Shown here in pieces: positions 1 to 8,447 of a stretch of 64,000 nucleotides of DNA. A program made the position numbers and the translations under genes. How positions within the stretch are numbered: the stretch's first letter is position 1; every line of letters starts with the position of its first letter. The stretch is taken from positions 1,860,001-1,924,000 of the forward strand of contig JAXGYU010000001.1 of NCBI GenBank assembly GCA_040772085.1, given 5' to 3'. The stretch is from JAXGMV01 sp040772085 (lineage in GTDB: Bacteria > Chloroflexota > Anaerolineae > Anaerolineales > Anaerolineaceae). The notes beneath the pieces were generated by a model that had not been told where the DNA came from, did not search any database, and worked only from the letters and a program-made list of their open reading frames with translations.

Positions 1-306
1 GCGCCGGTTAAACTTGCCGTCATTGAAGAGCTCACGCACACCCTGCGTCGCCCACAAGAGGAACGCCAGTTCTTCCAGGCTGAGCGGGTCAGTCAGGAAT
101 TTCCTGCGGCTCTTGCGGTTCTCGATTGCCTTCTGCAAGAGAATCTCGCCCAGGTGCAGGTCGTGCACCTGGGGCAGGTCAATCATCAGCGTGTTTGCCG
201 GCATGGGCTTGCTCAGCGGTGGCGGCGCGATCCCATCCTTTTGGTCGGTGGTCGTGGCTCGCCATTCGTCCCAGCGGCTTGACTTCAGATATTCTCTATC
301 ATTCAT
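1..306 (-). CDS. SagB-type nitroreductase family protein (partial, C-terminus off the left edge)
   Basis: The first 102 codons of a minus-strand gene that runs off the window. The reading ends with a stretch containing RKSRRKF, DPLSLEELAFLLWATQGVR, the FMN-binding entry of the nitroreductase/SagB-type (ThcOx-like) dehydrogenase family, which reduces or oxidises substrates with FMN. The ATG (306-304) overlaps the TAA stop (308-306) of the upstream peptidase gene by one base (TAATG), so the two are probably translationally coupled. Everything downstream of residue 102 is missing, so the substrate cannot be judged. Plus-strand ORFs here are shadows. Confidence 0.8.
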   Translation of the reverse strand, partial: MNDREYLKSSRWDEWRATTTDQKDGIAPPPLSKPMPANTLMIDLPQVHDLHLGEILLQKAIENRKSRRKFLTDPLSLEELAFLLWATQGVRELFNDGKFNRR

Positions 307-1421
307 TACACTGTCTCCGGTTCCTGATATCGACCGTACTTTTTCATGGCTGCAACCAGCCGGTCGTGTGGTAAGGCATGCACGGTGTATCCATCGATGC
401 CTGTCATTGTTTTCGCGGCGACCATCGCGTTGACGATCGACTCTTCGGTCGCCTCGGCAACTGCTTCGAAGACCGGGTCAAGCACGTCATTCGGCATCAT
501 CTGGACCGTGACCTTCGAATCGAACGCGGCCGCGGCAGGATTGGCAGTTGAAAAGGCGATGAAGATATCGCCGGAACCATTGCCGGCAATGCCGTTCAGC
601 CTGCCCAGACCGAGGGTCGCGCGCTGCGCCAGTCGCTTCAACTGGTGCGGCAGCAGCGGGATGTCTGTGGCGATGACGATGATGATGGATCCCATCTCTG
701 CCGGCTGCTGCTGATCGACTGGTCCGGGCAGCAGGTCGGGTATCTCCAGCCCGACTGGTACGCCGGCGATCATCAGGTGCTTGCGGTAGCCGTAATTAGC
801 CTGGACGAGCACGCCAACCGTGTAGTCTTCATCGAACAGATTGACGATGCGCGACGAGGTGCCGATGCCGCCTTTGAACTGATGACAGGTCATGCCCGTC
901 CCGCCGCCGACATTGCCCTCAGCCACAGGTCCTGAAGTAGCGCCATCCAGCGCTTCAAAAACGTGTTCCTGCTTGACATGAAAGCCGGCGATATCATTCA
1001 GCCGCCCATCATAAGTCTCCGCGACCGTCGGCAGCACCCAATAGGTTGTGTTGGCCATCGCAGTTTTGTAATGATTTTCAATTGCCCAGCTCACGAGCGC
1101 GCGATGACAATCGCCGATGGAGAGGGTGTTGGTGATCAGCATTGGATGACCCATGAACCCTGACTCGGTCAGCCAATGCGAGCCCGTCATTTCGCCGTTG
1201 CCGTTCAACGAATAAATGGCCGCGAAAACGGGATCAAAACTGTGTCCGCGCGGCAAGACCGCCGTCACGCCAGTGCGGACGGGACCCTTGCCGGGCTCCA
1301 GTTTACCTTCGCCTTCAATGATCGTGCTATGACCGACCTCGACGCCCTTTACATCAGTGATGGCATTGAATGCCCCCGGCTTGCCTGTAAAAGGGATGCC
1401 CAGATCTCGTGCTCTTGTCAT
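306..1421 (-). CDS. P1 family peptidase, DmpA-type L-aminopeptidase/D-esterase
   Basis: A 371-residue protein of peptidase family S58 (DmpA, N-terminal nucleophile fold), which self-cleaves into two chains and removes N-terminal residues from small peptides or amides. Family landmarks are seen in order: GIPFTGKPG near the N-terminus, GHS at 30-32, GNVGGGTGMTCHQFKGGIGTSSR at about 169-191, and MGSIIIVIATD at 243-253. By family knowledge the cleavage bond is Gly244-Ser245, with Ser245 the nucleophile. Length is normal. It is the first gene of a coupled pair with the nitroreductase. Substrate unknown; cytoplasmic, no signal peptide. Confidence 0.92.
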   Translation of the reverse strand: MTRARDLGIPFTGKPGAFNAITDVKGVEVGHSTIIEGEGKLEPGKGPVRTGVTAVLPRGHSFDPVFAAIYSLNGNGEMTGSHWLTESGFMGHPMLITNTLSIGDCHRALVSWAIENHYKTAMANTTYWVLPTVAETYDGRLNDIAGFHVKQEHVFEALDGATSGPVAEGNVGGGTGMTCHQFKGGIGTSSRIVNLFDEDYTVGVLVQANYGYRKHLMIAGVPVGLEIPDLLPGPVDQQQPAEMGSIIIVIATDIPLLPHQLKRLAQRATLGLGRLNGIAGNGSGDIFIAFSTANPAAAAFDSKVTVQMMPNDVLDPVFEAVAEATEESIVNAMVAAKTMTGIDGYTVHALPHDRLVAAMKKYGRYQEPETV

Positions 1422-1521
1422 ATGTATGCTCCGATTGATGTGATACCCAATTGTATCTGAACATGACGCCGGAGCAGGCGCTGACGAACCTTAAATTATG
1501 CGAGCGTCCTTCGGCTCGGGA

Positions 1522-2079
1522 TTATTTCAGCTCAGCGGTAAAAGACTTCCAGAAAGCACGCCAGGGTTCAACGAGATCGCCGGCTGAGAGCTTGTCATGG
1601 TTGATCGCCATGGAGGTCTTGCTGCCGCCGGGCTTGGTCTGGAAATTGACGGAGAGTCGCCCGCCATCCGCCAGTACGCAGCGCCAGTAGCGCCATTTCT
1701 CAGTCTGGCTGACCTTGCCGGCATCCGTTACCTTGACGCCATTGAATGCCCTGACATCCTTCGTCAGCGCCAGCCATTTCGCGAGCGCGGCGTCCATATC
1801 GCCCTCCAGCGTTTTGCTGACCGTGACCGAGAAATCACCTTCGCATCGTTGTCCGGGCAGCCGGCGCTCTATATGCTGTTCATACGCGACTGTCAATCCT
1901 TGCGCCCACCACTCGGGTGATTTTGACTTGCCGCTGGTCAGTATCTTATCCAGAACCAGCCTGGCGATGTTTGTATGGTCAAGGTCTCGCGCGTTCACGC
2001 TCTCCAGATACACGACCCAGTCGTCCCAGCTTATGCCTGTGCCGGTTTCCAGTGCTTTGTAATTAGAGGGTCTGTTCAT
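1522..2079 (-). CDS. conserved hypothetical protein (185 aa)
   Basis: A 185-residue soluble protein that I do not assign to a characterised family. It has an N-terminal helical part (SWDDWVVYLESV), then SPEWWAQGLTVAYEQHIERR with a second region rich in Trp (KWRYWRC, PWRAFWKSF). The SPEWWAQ/VAYEQHIGRR pattern recalls small actinobacterial and Chloroflexota proteins of unknown function, and the second half with LSVNFQTKPGGSKTSMAINHDKL recalls SRPBCC-like folds; this is inference. Its ATG overlaps the TGA of the upstream DUF1801 gene (ATGA, 2076-2079), so the two are likely co-expressed. Confidence 0.75.
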   Translation of the reverse strand: MNRPSNYKALETGTGISWDDWVVYLESVNARDLDHTNIARLVLDKILTSGKSKSPEWWAQGLTVAYEQHIERRLPGQRCEGDFSVTVSKTLEGDMDAALAKWLALTKDVRAFNGVKVTDAGKVSQTEKWRYWRCVLADGGRLSVNFQTKPGGSKTSMAINHDKLSAGDLVEPWRAFWKSFTAELK

Positions 2080-2834
2080 TTCCTGCCTCGCTGAAGAATC
2101 AGTTGCTGGACGACCTTGCGAATCAGGTCTTCAGGCAGATCACCATGCAGCGGGAACCATAAGGTACCCTTGCCGCGCTGGTACGGCGCGAGTTCATCGT
2201 CCATTCCTTTGGGGACAGGGTAAATGCTGACGTGATCGCGATAGCCGGCATAATGCACCACGTTCTTGCCTTTGATCTGCATGGTCGGCATCTGATAGGA
2301 GATCACCTCCTGGCCCTCGGGGATGAGTTCACGGACGATCTCGCGCATCCTGACCAGTTTTTCTGCTGCTTTGCCGCGCAAGGCTGCCATGTACTCATCA
2401 ACGGACTTCCAGTCCGGCTTGGCAGGCGCCCGGTTGGTGAGATGATCATACGATCGCTGCAGCATCTGCTCGAGCACATCCAGGTCAACATCTGCCAGCT
2501 TGTTGAGATACAGGCAGGAGACGCTGCTTTTATGCTTGCCGAGGTTTTCGAGCAGGTCACCCTGCCGGTGAAACCCATCGGAGAAGTAGATCGTCAGGTT
2601 GGCCTTGCGCGGGCTGAACCCCAGCAGACCGATATCGCCCTCGCGGCCGGACTCATATTTGTAATGATATTTGCCGAAGCCGATGATGCTCGGTCCCCAC
2701 ATGACGGGCTGCTCGCCCGTGATGCGGCTCATGATGGCGATGATCTTTTCTGCCTCTTCACGTCGGTTGACGGGCACATCCGCCAGGAATTGTTCTACAG
2801 GTATTGCGGTGGGTTGGGTTTTATTTTCTGTCAT
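2076..2834 (-). CDS. tandem DUF1801 (YdhG-like) protein
   Basis: A 252-residue protein with two DUF1801-type domains. The first (about 10-140) contains QPVMWGPSIIGFGKYHYKY and LGFSPRKANLTIYF; the second (about 150-250) contains EGQEVISYQMPTMQIKG, HYAGYRDHVSIYPVP and GTLWFPL. DUF1801 proteins are small and of unknown function; most have one domain. The ATG at 2834 is chosen because translation from there begins MTENKTQ and the upstream in-frame extension (to 3071) has no family similarity and overlaps the divergent gene. Overlaps the next gene by ATGA. Possible partner of that unknown protein. Confidence 0.82.
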   Translation of the reverse strand: MTENKTQPTAIPVEQFLADVPVNRREEAEKIIAIMSRITGEQPVMWGPSIIGFGKYHYKYESGREGDIGLLGFSPRKANLTIYFSDGFHRQGDLLENLGKHKSSVSCLYLNKLADVDLDVLEQMLQRSYDHLTNRAPAKPDWKSVDEYMAALRGKAAEKLVRMREIVRELIPEGQEVISYQMPTMQIKGKNVVHYAGYRDHVSIYPVPKGMDDELAPYQRGKGTLWFPLHGDLPEDLIRKVVQQLILQRGRK

Positions 2835-3011
2835 GGCGCAATTATGCCGAAGTTGCGGGCGTAATGCAAGCGGCAGCTTTATGGCAGGGAAGCGCGCGGC
2901 TGGATGGGGGAACTGATGGTCTCCGACTTGCACGTAATAAAAGATCGCTCCGCTGATGTGCCATCCCTTCGCTACAGGCCAAGGGAATATCATATTTGCT
3001 GGTAGTCTTCG

Positions 3012-3020
3012 TGCTATACT
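3012..3020 (+). promoter_or_regulatory. extended -10 promoter for the MATE-like gene
   Basis: TGC followed by TATACT (3015-3020) is an extended -10 element; the predicted start site near 3027 leaves a leader of about 27 bases before the ATG at 3054. No good -35 is seen, as expected for extended -10 promoters. Confidence 0.5.
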
Positions 3021-3053
3021 TAAAAATTGTGCTTTGACTGAATCCGGTGATGA

Positions 3054-4394
3054 ATGTCTAAAATAACCCAACGCGTAATCTTCAATACCTGGTGGCCCCT
3101 GGCTGCCAGTTGGTTGCTGATGAGCGCGGAAGGGCCAGTGCTGAACGGATTCGTGGCGCGCATGCCCGAACCCGAGATCAACCTGGCGGCATCCGGCGGC
3201 ATCATCATGCCGATCGCCTTCATCATTGAGGCGCCGATCATCATGCTGCTCTCGGCTTCAACCGCACTGGGCAAGGACTGGATCTCCTACCTCAAGCTGC
3301 GTAAATTCATGCTGGTGCTGGGCGGCGCGATCACCCTGCTGCAAACCGTGATCGCCTTCACGCCCATCTACGATTTCATCGCCAACAGCGTCATGGGCAT
3401 TCCGCAGGAGCTGGTTGAACCAGGGCGGATCGGTTTGCGAATCATGATCCCGTGGTCGTTCTTCATCGGGTTGCGGCGTTTCAACCAGGGGCTGATGATC
3501 CGGCATGGCAGGTCGGACGCGGTGGCAAAGACGTCCATTGTCCGCCTCGTGGCTGTCACGCTGATCATGTCTTTCGGTTACTGGTTTTTGCCTGGCATCC
3601 CCGGCGTGATCCTGATGTGTATCGCCCAGGTGGTCAGCGTCACACTGGAAGCCAGTTATGCCGTCTGGATGGTGCAGCCGGTGCTGCGCTTGCTGCGCAC
3701 GCTGCCTGAGGTCGAACCGCTGCGCCTCAAACCTTTCCTCAGTTTCTACATACCGCTGGTGCTGACTTCGCTGCTTGGTTTCCTGGCACAGCCGATCGGC
3801 AGCTCCATGATCAGCCGTATGCCCAACCCGGTCGAGTCACTGGCAATCTGGGCTGTGATGGGCAACCTGATTTTCATCCTGCGCTCACCCGGTATTTCCT
3901 TCAATGAAGTGGTCGTGGCATTGCTGGATGAAAAAGGGTCATCGATCGAACTCAGCAAGTTTGGCCGCAAGCTGACCCTGATCCTGTTTGGCATCGCGGT
4001 CCTCTTCACCTTTACCCCGCTGTCAGAAATGTGGTTTGGTACTATCTCGGGTTTGACACCTCACCTGGCGGAGCTTGCCAAACGCGCCATGCTGCCGATC
4101 ATCATCATCCCGCCGCTTGGCGTTTTGCAGAGCTGGTTTCAGGGCAACCTGGTCTTCAGCCGCAAGACAACCGGCATCACCGAGGCAGTCATCGCTTTTG
4201 TCATCACGCTCACCGGTGTGCTGATGGGCGGTGTTGTGCTGCAAACAATCCCGGGCGTGTATGTCGCCGCCACCGCGTTTGCTTCAGCCAATATCATGCA
4301 GGCCTTCTGGATGTGGTTCCGCAGCCGCGCGACCATCAAGGCAGTTCATGAACGTGACTTGCCCTATCACACCGACGGAGCGGCAAAAATTTAG
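3054..4394 (+). CDS. MATE/MOP-superfamily-like multi-pass membrane protein
   Basis: A 446-residue protein with about 12 hydrophobic segments and no signal peptide. The pattern (WWPLAASWLLMSAEGPVLNG, then IIMPIAFIIEAPIIMLLSAS, SFFIGLRRFNQGLMIRHGRSD, RLVAVTLIMS) fits the MOP flippase/MATE superfamily, which moves drugs, lipids or lipid-linked sugars. The NxGL/R..NQGLMIR segment in the middle resembles polysaccharide-flippase and ANK-type members as much as drug MATEs, so the substrate is open. It stands alone on the plus strand, divergent from the DUF1801 pair and convergent with the HD gene. Confidence 0.72.
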   Translation: MSKITQRVIFNTWWPLAASWLLMSAEGPVLNGFVARMPEPEINLAASGGIIMPIAFIIEAPIIMLLSASTALGKDWISYLKLRKFMLVLGGAITLLQTVIAFTPIYDFIANSVMGIPQELVEPGRIGLRIMIPWSFFIGLRRFNQGLMIRHGRSDAVAKTSIVRLVAVTLIMSFGYWFLPGIPGVILMCIAQVVSVTLEASYAVWMVQPVLRLLRTLPEVEPLRLKPFLSFYIPLVLTSLLGFLAQPIGSSMISRMPNPVESLAIWAVMGNLIFILRSPGISFNEVVVALLDEKGSSIELSKFGRKLTLILFGIAVLFTFTPLSEMWFGTISGLTPHLAELAKRAMLPIIIIPPLGVLQSWFQGNLVFSRKTTGITEAVIAFVITLTGVLMGGVVLQTIPGVYVAATAFASANIMQAFWMWFRSRATIKAVHERDLPYHTDGAAKI

Positions 4395-4400
4395 GATCCT

Positions 4401-4979
4401 TTACGGCAGCGCTGAAAGCTGTCTGACCAGATCTTCCAGTTCATCAACAATCGGGTGATCAAAATGCTGCCGGTAAACGCGCAGCAATTGCTGGTAATAC
4501 CACTGCGTGCCATCCCGCCCCCCTTTGAAGCGGTCCCAGACCGGTTCACCGACCATATGGGTATCGCGCAGGATGGCACGGGCATTGTTGACCTTGTCGG
4601 CGCAGCTCACCAGCAGCACTTCATCCGGCTGGTCAGGTAAATGCGACAGGTAATTTTCCTTTCGCGTCTGCCAGTCCGGTTTGACCTCCTCGACGGAGTC
4701 GGAGCAGGCAGCGACAATTCTTGCTACCCGTTCGCCAAACTCTGCCCGAATCACCGCCAGCGTATCACGGCCGCCACGGTCTTCTGCAGCGTCGTGCAGC
4801 AGGGCTGCCATCGCCTGTTCCTCATCGCCGCCATAGACCAGCACAAGTTCTGCGACACCGAGCAGATGCGAAGCGTAAGGTACACGGCTGCCCTTGCGGC
4901 GCTGGGTTTCATGCAGGGTCAGGGCGAAAGCCATCGCCGTTCTGAAACTCTCGGTTAATTGAATGGGCTCAGTTGCCAT
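4401..4979 (-). CDS. HD-domain hydrolase, RelA/SpoT hydrolase-like
   Basis: A 192-residue protein starting MATEPIQ. It carries RKGSRVPYASHLLGVAEL and ALLHDAAED (His62-Asp63), then ADKVNNAR: the spacing of His, His-Asp, Glu-Asp and Asp matches the Mn-dependent HD domain found in the ppGpp-hydrolase half of SpoT and in small MESH1-type enzymes. No synthetase or TGS domain is present. The start at 4979 is chosen over 5039 since the longer form adds an unrelated Cys-rich tail. It overlaps the end of the upstream EamA gene by 11 bases, so it is the last gene of the ocd-eamA-HD operon. Other HD phosphohydrolase roles are possible. Confidence 0.8.
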   Translation of the reverse strand: MATEPIQLTESFRTAMAFALTLHETQRRKGSRVPYASHLLGVAELVLVYGGDEEQAMAALLHDAAEDRGGRDTLAVIRAEFGERVARIVAACSDSVEEVKPDWQTRKENYLSHLPDQPDEVLLVSCADKVNNARAILRDTHMVGEPVWDRFKGGRDGTQWYYQQLLRVYRQHFDHPIVDELEDLVRQLSALP

Positions 4980-5850
4980 GATTATTCTTGCCTCCACGGG
5001 TAAAGAGATGCAGCGATCCCAGCAGCGCGCCGCCGACAATCATGACCATCGCCGCAGCCGACACCCAGTTCATCTGCTTGCCGCCGGCAAATACCAGGAT
5101 CGCGGTCGAGAGCAGCGGTATCAGGTAAGCCAGTGATCCGATGATGCGCGAGTCGCCCATTTTCAGCGCGGCATCCCAGAAGAAGAATGCCCAGCCTAGC
5201 GGGCCGAGTGCCGCCAATACGATCAGGAACCAATCCCTGAGAGAGAGGGTGCTGATGATGTTCAGGTCGCCGTCCTGCACCACAAATATGCCCAGCGAGA
5301 GCAGGCCTGCTGCCAGGCAGAAGCCGCCCACGAGTGAGCTCGGGAAAGGCGGCAGCCGTTTGGTCAGCAGCGAATAAAGTGCCCAGATCAGCGCCGCGGA
5401 GGCTGCCATGGCATAGCCGGTCAGCGAACCAAAATCCAGTGACCAGCGACCACCGGTCACGATCAGGCCGGCGCCGAAAAAGCCCAGCAGCGCGCCGATG
5501 ATGTGGTTCCACAGCAGCTTGTTGCCGGGCAGGATCAGCGGTGTGAGCACAACGATAAACAGCGGCCAGAGGTAATTCATCAGGTTGACTTCAACAGCAG
5601 GCGCGTTCTGAAAGGCGCTGAAGTACAGCGCGTGGTAGCCAAAGATGCCGCCAATGCCGACCAGCCAGGTCTTGAGTGACGCCTGACGCCAGGTCTTGCC
5701 GCTGATGATGCCGAACAGGATGCCGCTGATCGTCAGGCTCAGTCCGGTGGTGAGCAATGCCGGCACAGCCTGCAATGTCATACCGATATAGCCCAGGATG
5801 CTCCAGAGCACGACAGCCAGCAGGGTGTAGGCGGTAGCCTTCGCGGGCAT
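4969..5850 (-). CDS. EamA/DMT-family transporter
   Basis: A 293-residue inner-membrane protein with about ten hydrophobic helices arranged as two EamA repeats (about 1-135 and 150-280). The repeat signature MNYLWPLFIVVLTPLIL and the second-half LGPLGWAFFFWDAALKMGD with SLAYLIPLLSTAIL are typical of drug/metabolite exporters such as those for amino acids. It starts two bases after the ocd gene ends, so both are on one message; export of an amino acid or its product is a reasonable guess from that neighbour. Substrate not shown. Confidence 0.88.
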   Translation of the reverse strand: MPAKATAYTLLAVVLWSILGYIGMTLQAVPALLTTGLSLTISGILFGIISGKTWRQASLKTWLVGIGGIFGYHALYFSAFQNAPAVEVNLMNYLWPLFIVVLTPLILPGNKLLWNHIIGALLGFFGAGLIVTGGRWSLDFGSLTGYAMAASAALIWALYSLLTKRLPPFPSSLVGGFCLAAGLLSLGIFVVQDGDLNIISTLSLRDWFLIVLAALGPLGWAFFFWDAALKMGDSRIIGSLAYLIPLLSTAILVFAGGKQMNWVSAAAMVMIVGGALLGSLHLFTRGGKNNHGN

Positions 5851-5852
5851 AG

Positions 5853-6821
5853 TTATAGGGGCAGTTTGACGCCGAGACCGCGTTCGACGGCGCTCAGGTA
5901 AATTGCGCGGGCGAGCGCCATATCTTCCAGCGCCAGACCAAGGTTCAGCGCCAGCGTGCGCTCCTGATCGTTCTCGCGCCCGGGCTTTCTGCCCACGACC
6001 AGATCACCTAATTCCACCTCAGGCAGGTGAACTTTGTCGAAATAACCGATACTCTGGTAGTACTGAATCTGCGGGATGTCATCCGTGATGCTTTTGTCAA
6101 AACTGTGCAGGGCGTCGAGAGCCCACATGCTGTCATAGTCAACGGCGCTGGCGAAAACGCCGGGCTTGAGCCAGTCTTTCTGAATCACCGGCCGGCGAAC
6201 CTTATAAATCGGTCCCGCCGTGACGAAGATGTCACTGTTCGCCACTACCTCACGCGGCTCGGAAAACACCTGGACGGGCAGCCCAAGCTTGGCGGACATT
6301 TCTGACGCGAAGCGTTCGGCGGCAGCCGGGTCGATGTCATACGCCAGCACCTGGCTGAGCGGAAACAGCCGTGACATTGCCTCAAGATGGGTGCGCGCCT
6401 GAACGCCCGTCGCCAGCAAGCCGATGGTCTGGCTCTCTGGTCGGGCGAGATATTTAGCTGAAAGCGCGCTGGCCGCGCCGGTCCGGTAGGCGGTGATCCA
6501 GGTGGCGTCCATGACCGCGATCGGGAATCCGGTGTCGTCGTCGTTCAGTATCAGGATGCTCGAAATGTACGGCAGCCCCTTGGTTTTATTCTCGGGATAG
6601 CCGCCAACCCATTTCAACCCTGCCGCGTTCATCGCCGGGATGTGTGCTGCCATGGCGTGCAGGAAGGCATCGGGTCTGGTGTGAATGCCGGGCTTGGGAG
6701 GCATTTCTGTCCTGCCATGCGCCTTTTCGAAGAAGGCCTTTTCCATCAGGTCGATCAGGTCTTTAAGATCATAGTTAACTTTTTCGACGTCCGCCCGTGA
6801 CAGATATAGCAGCTCATTCAT
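5853..6821 (-). CDS. ornithine cyclodeaminase / mu-crystallin family protein
   Basis: A 322-residue NAD(P)-dependent enzyme. Landmarks: LHAMAAHIPAMNAAGLKWVGGYPEN (substrate-binding part), DDDTGFPIAVMDATWITAYRTGAASALSAKYLA (the usual TaxRTGA motif) and the dinucleotide region GLLATGVQARTHLEAM. The family includes ornithine cyclodeaminase (ornithine to proline plus ammonia), alanine dehydrogenase of archaea and several imine reductases; sequence alone does not choose among them. Note ATGVQA in place of the common GTGxQA. First gene of the ocd-eamA-HD operon. Confidence 0.88.
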   Translation of the reverse strand: MNELLYLSRADVEKVNYDLKDLIDLMEKAFFEKAHGRTEMPPKPGIHTRPDAFLHAMAAHIPAMNAAGLKWVGGYPENKTKGLPYISSILILNDDDTGFPIAVMDATWITAYRTGAASALSAKYLARPESQTIGLLATGVQARTHLEAMSRLFPLSQVLAYDIDPAAAERFASEMSAKLGLPVQVFSEPREVVANSDIFVTAGPIYKVRRPVIQKDWLKPGVFASAVDYDSMWALDALHSFDKSITDDIPQIQYYQSIGYFDKVHLPEVELGDLVVGRKPGRENDQERTLALNLGLALEDMALARAIYLSAVERGLGVKLPL

Positions 6822-6875
6822 GCCTTAACTCCTGCAGTTGGTTTCTATCCTTGATTATACTGAAAGAGATAATAA

Positions 6876-6901
6876 ACCTGCCTGTGGGGGCACAGGCAGG
6901 T
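6876..6901 (-). terminator. rho-independent terminator of the 6921-8294 serine hydrolase
   Basis: An 11-bp perfect stem (6876-6886 with 6891-6901) with a 4-base loop, followed on the minus strand by TTTATTAT. It sits between the stop of the serine hydrolase gene and the start of the ocd gene. Confidence 0.75.
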
Positions 6902-6920
6902 CGAGAAAATACGATTTTCG

Positions 6921-8294
6921 CTAGAGATCAGCGACCTTTCGCAGCGCGTAGCGCTCATGAATGAAGGTCCAGACACCCTCTTTCTTTACGAATTTGATCC
7001 CCAGCCGGCTGCCGCCAGAGAGCGTGTAGAATTCCGGTTCCTTCGTATTCAAATCAACCGGGATGTAAGGCACACGCGACGTGTTGTGTTTGCTGCCCAT
7101 GGTCATGATCAGAAAATCGCCGGCACGCTGAACCTGCACTTTGACCGTGCCCTTATACGTATGGTAATGGCCAGCCAGATCCTTGAGCAGCGCCTCGCGC
7201 TTGACGAAGGGCAGCTCATCAGGGTTCTCGCCCAGCGCTTCAGCCAGCGCGTACAAACCGATCTGGTCAGGCCCATAGCCGCCGCCATTGATCAGTACCA
7301 CGACGCCCAGATTTTTCTCGGGGATGAAGCCCATGAAGGCGGTCGCCGTGCCAACCGAGCCGCTGTGGCTGATGACCTTATTGCCGAGGAAATTCGGAAC
7401 TGTTCCCAGGGCGTAACCGTACATGCGCACGCCGAACGGACCGCCGGTCATGGGGGTCTCGATACGGCCTTTTTCCATTTCCTTGATTGATTCTTTCTTC
7501 AGTAGTTGAGTCTTGCCCAGCTTGCCCCAGCCGAGGTACATCGAGACGTATTTTGCCATCTCGTGCACGCTGCTGATCAGCCCGCCGTCAGCCATAATGG
7601 CGCCGAACGGATAGGACGACGGGATTTGTTTGCCGGTATCAGTAATGGTGTAAGGAACAGCCGCGTTTCCGTCATTCTCAAAATCTGCCCGGGCGAAGGT
7701 ACTGCGGTCCATGCCCAGCGGCGTGAGGATAAATTCATCGACATATTCGGTGTAGGACTTGCCGGAAACCTTCTCGATAATCGCGCCCAGCATGGCGTAG
7801 CCTTCATTGAGATAGAACCAGCGTTCGCCGGGCTTGTTCTCGACCCAATCGCTAGCCTTGTCCATGAACAGCAGCAGGTCATCAATGGAAGAGATTGGCA
7901 GCCAGTAATCACCAGCGCCTGACGCTTTGCTGAGGACCGCTTCGGCATAAGCCAGCGCTGGCAGCCCTGAGGTATGGGTGAGCAGATGATGTAGACGTAC
8001 CTTTTGCCCCTTGGGTTTGATGTTGAAATCAAGATACTTGTCAACCGGGTCCTCAAGCGAGAGCTTTCCCTGTTCAGCCAGCTGCATGATGGCAAGGCTG
8101 GTAAAAGATTTGGTCACTGAACCGATACAGTAAAGGGTGTCAGGCGTGGCGGGCAGTCCGCGCTCGAGGTCCTTGAAGCCAAACGCTTTCGACCAGAGCA
8201 CCTCGTCCTTCTTGATGACCGCGATCGTTACACTGGGCAGCTTGGTTTCTGACGCCTTGTTGAAGATGAAATTTTCAGTTTTATTGAATGCCAT
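6921..8294 (-). CDS. serine hydrolase, class C beta-lactamase-like family
   Basis: A 457-residue protein of the beta-lactamase/penicillin-binding-like family (Pfam Beta-lactamase, family S12 relatives). Active-site motifs are seen: Ser59-Val-Thr-Lys62 (SxxK), Tyr161-Leu-Asn163 (YxN) and His310-Ser-Gly (HxG in place of KTG). The C-terminal 90 residues form an added beta-rich domain. There is no signal peptide, so it looks cytoplasmic; the family contains esterases, D-amino-acid peptidases and many unassigned members, and true beta-lactamase activity should not be assumed. Divergent from the peroxiredoxin gene with a shared promoter region. A second member lies at 12730-14331. Confidence 0.88.
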   Translation of the reverse strand: MAFNKTENFIFNKASETKLPSVTIAVIKKDEVLWSKAFGFKDLERGLPATPDTLYCIGSVTKSFTSLAIMQLAEQGKLSLEDPVDKYLDFNIKPKGQKVRLHHLLTHTSGLPALAYAEAVLSKASGAGDYWLPISSIDDLLLFMDKASDWVENKPGERWFYLNEGYAMLGAIIEKVSGKSYTEYVDEFILTPLGMDRSTFARADFENDGNAAVPYTITDTGKQIPSSYPFGAIMADGGLISSVHEMAKYVSMYLGWGKLGKTQLLKKESIKEMEKGRIETPMTGGPFGVRMYGYALGTVPNFLGNKVISHSGSVGTATAFMGFIPEKNLGVVVLINGGGYGPDQIGLYALAEALGENPDELPFVKREALLKDLAGHYHTYKGTVKVQVQRAGDFLIMTMGSKHNTSRVPYIPVDLNTKEPEFYTLSGGSRLGIKFVKKEGVWTFIHERYALRKVADL

Positions 8295-8333
8295 TGGAAA
8301 TCACCTTTCGTCGAAGTAATGCGAACCGTTTTT

Positions 8334-8400
8334 ATTCTAGCATAGCCGTCATCTGGCAATGCAATATTTGATGATAATGAAAATAAATTTCTGCTAGAAT
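8334..8400. promoter_or_regulatory. divergent promoters with mirrored extended -10 boxes
   Basis: The 9-base word TGCTAGAAT occurs on the plus strand at 8392-8400 and as its exact reverse complement at 8334-8342. Each reads as an extended -10 (TGC then TAGAAT), pointing outward to the peroxiredoxin (ATG 8448) and the serine hydrolase (ATG 8294). The pair forms an inverted repeat centred at about 8367. Confidence 0.5.
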
Positions 8401-8447
8401 AGTTACAGATAGAGCGAGCGCTGAGACTACTATCAAGAGGAGGTTAT

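Noticed and set aside
14..433. 139-aa plus-strand ORF at the left edge
   Set aside because: Opposite the nitroreductase and DmpA genes, low-complexity Arg/Ser-rich translation.
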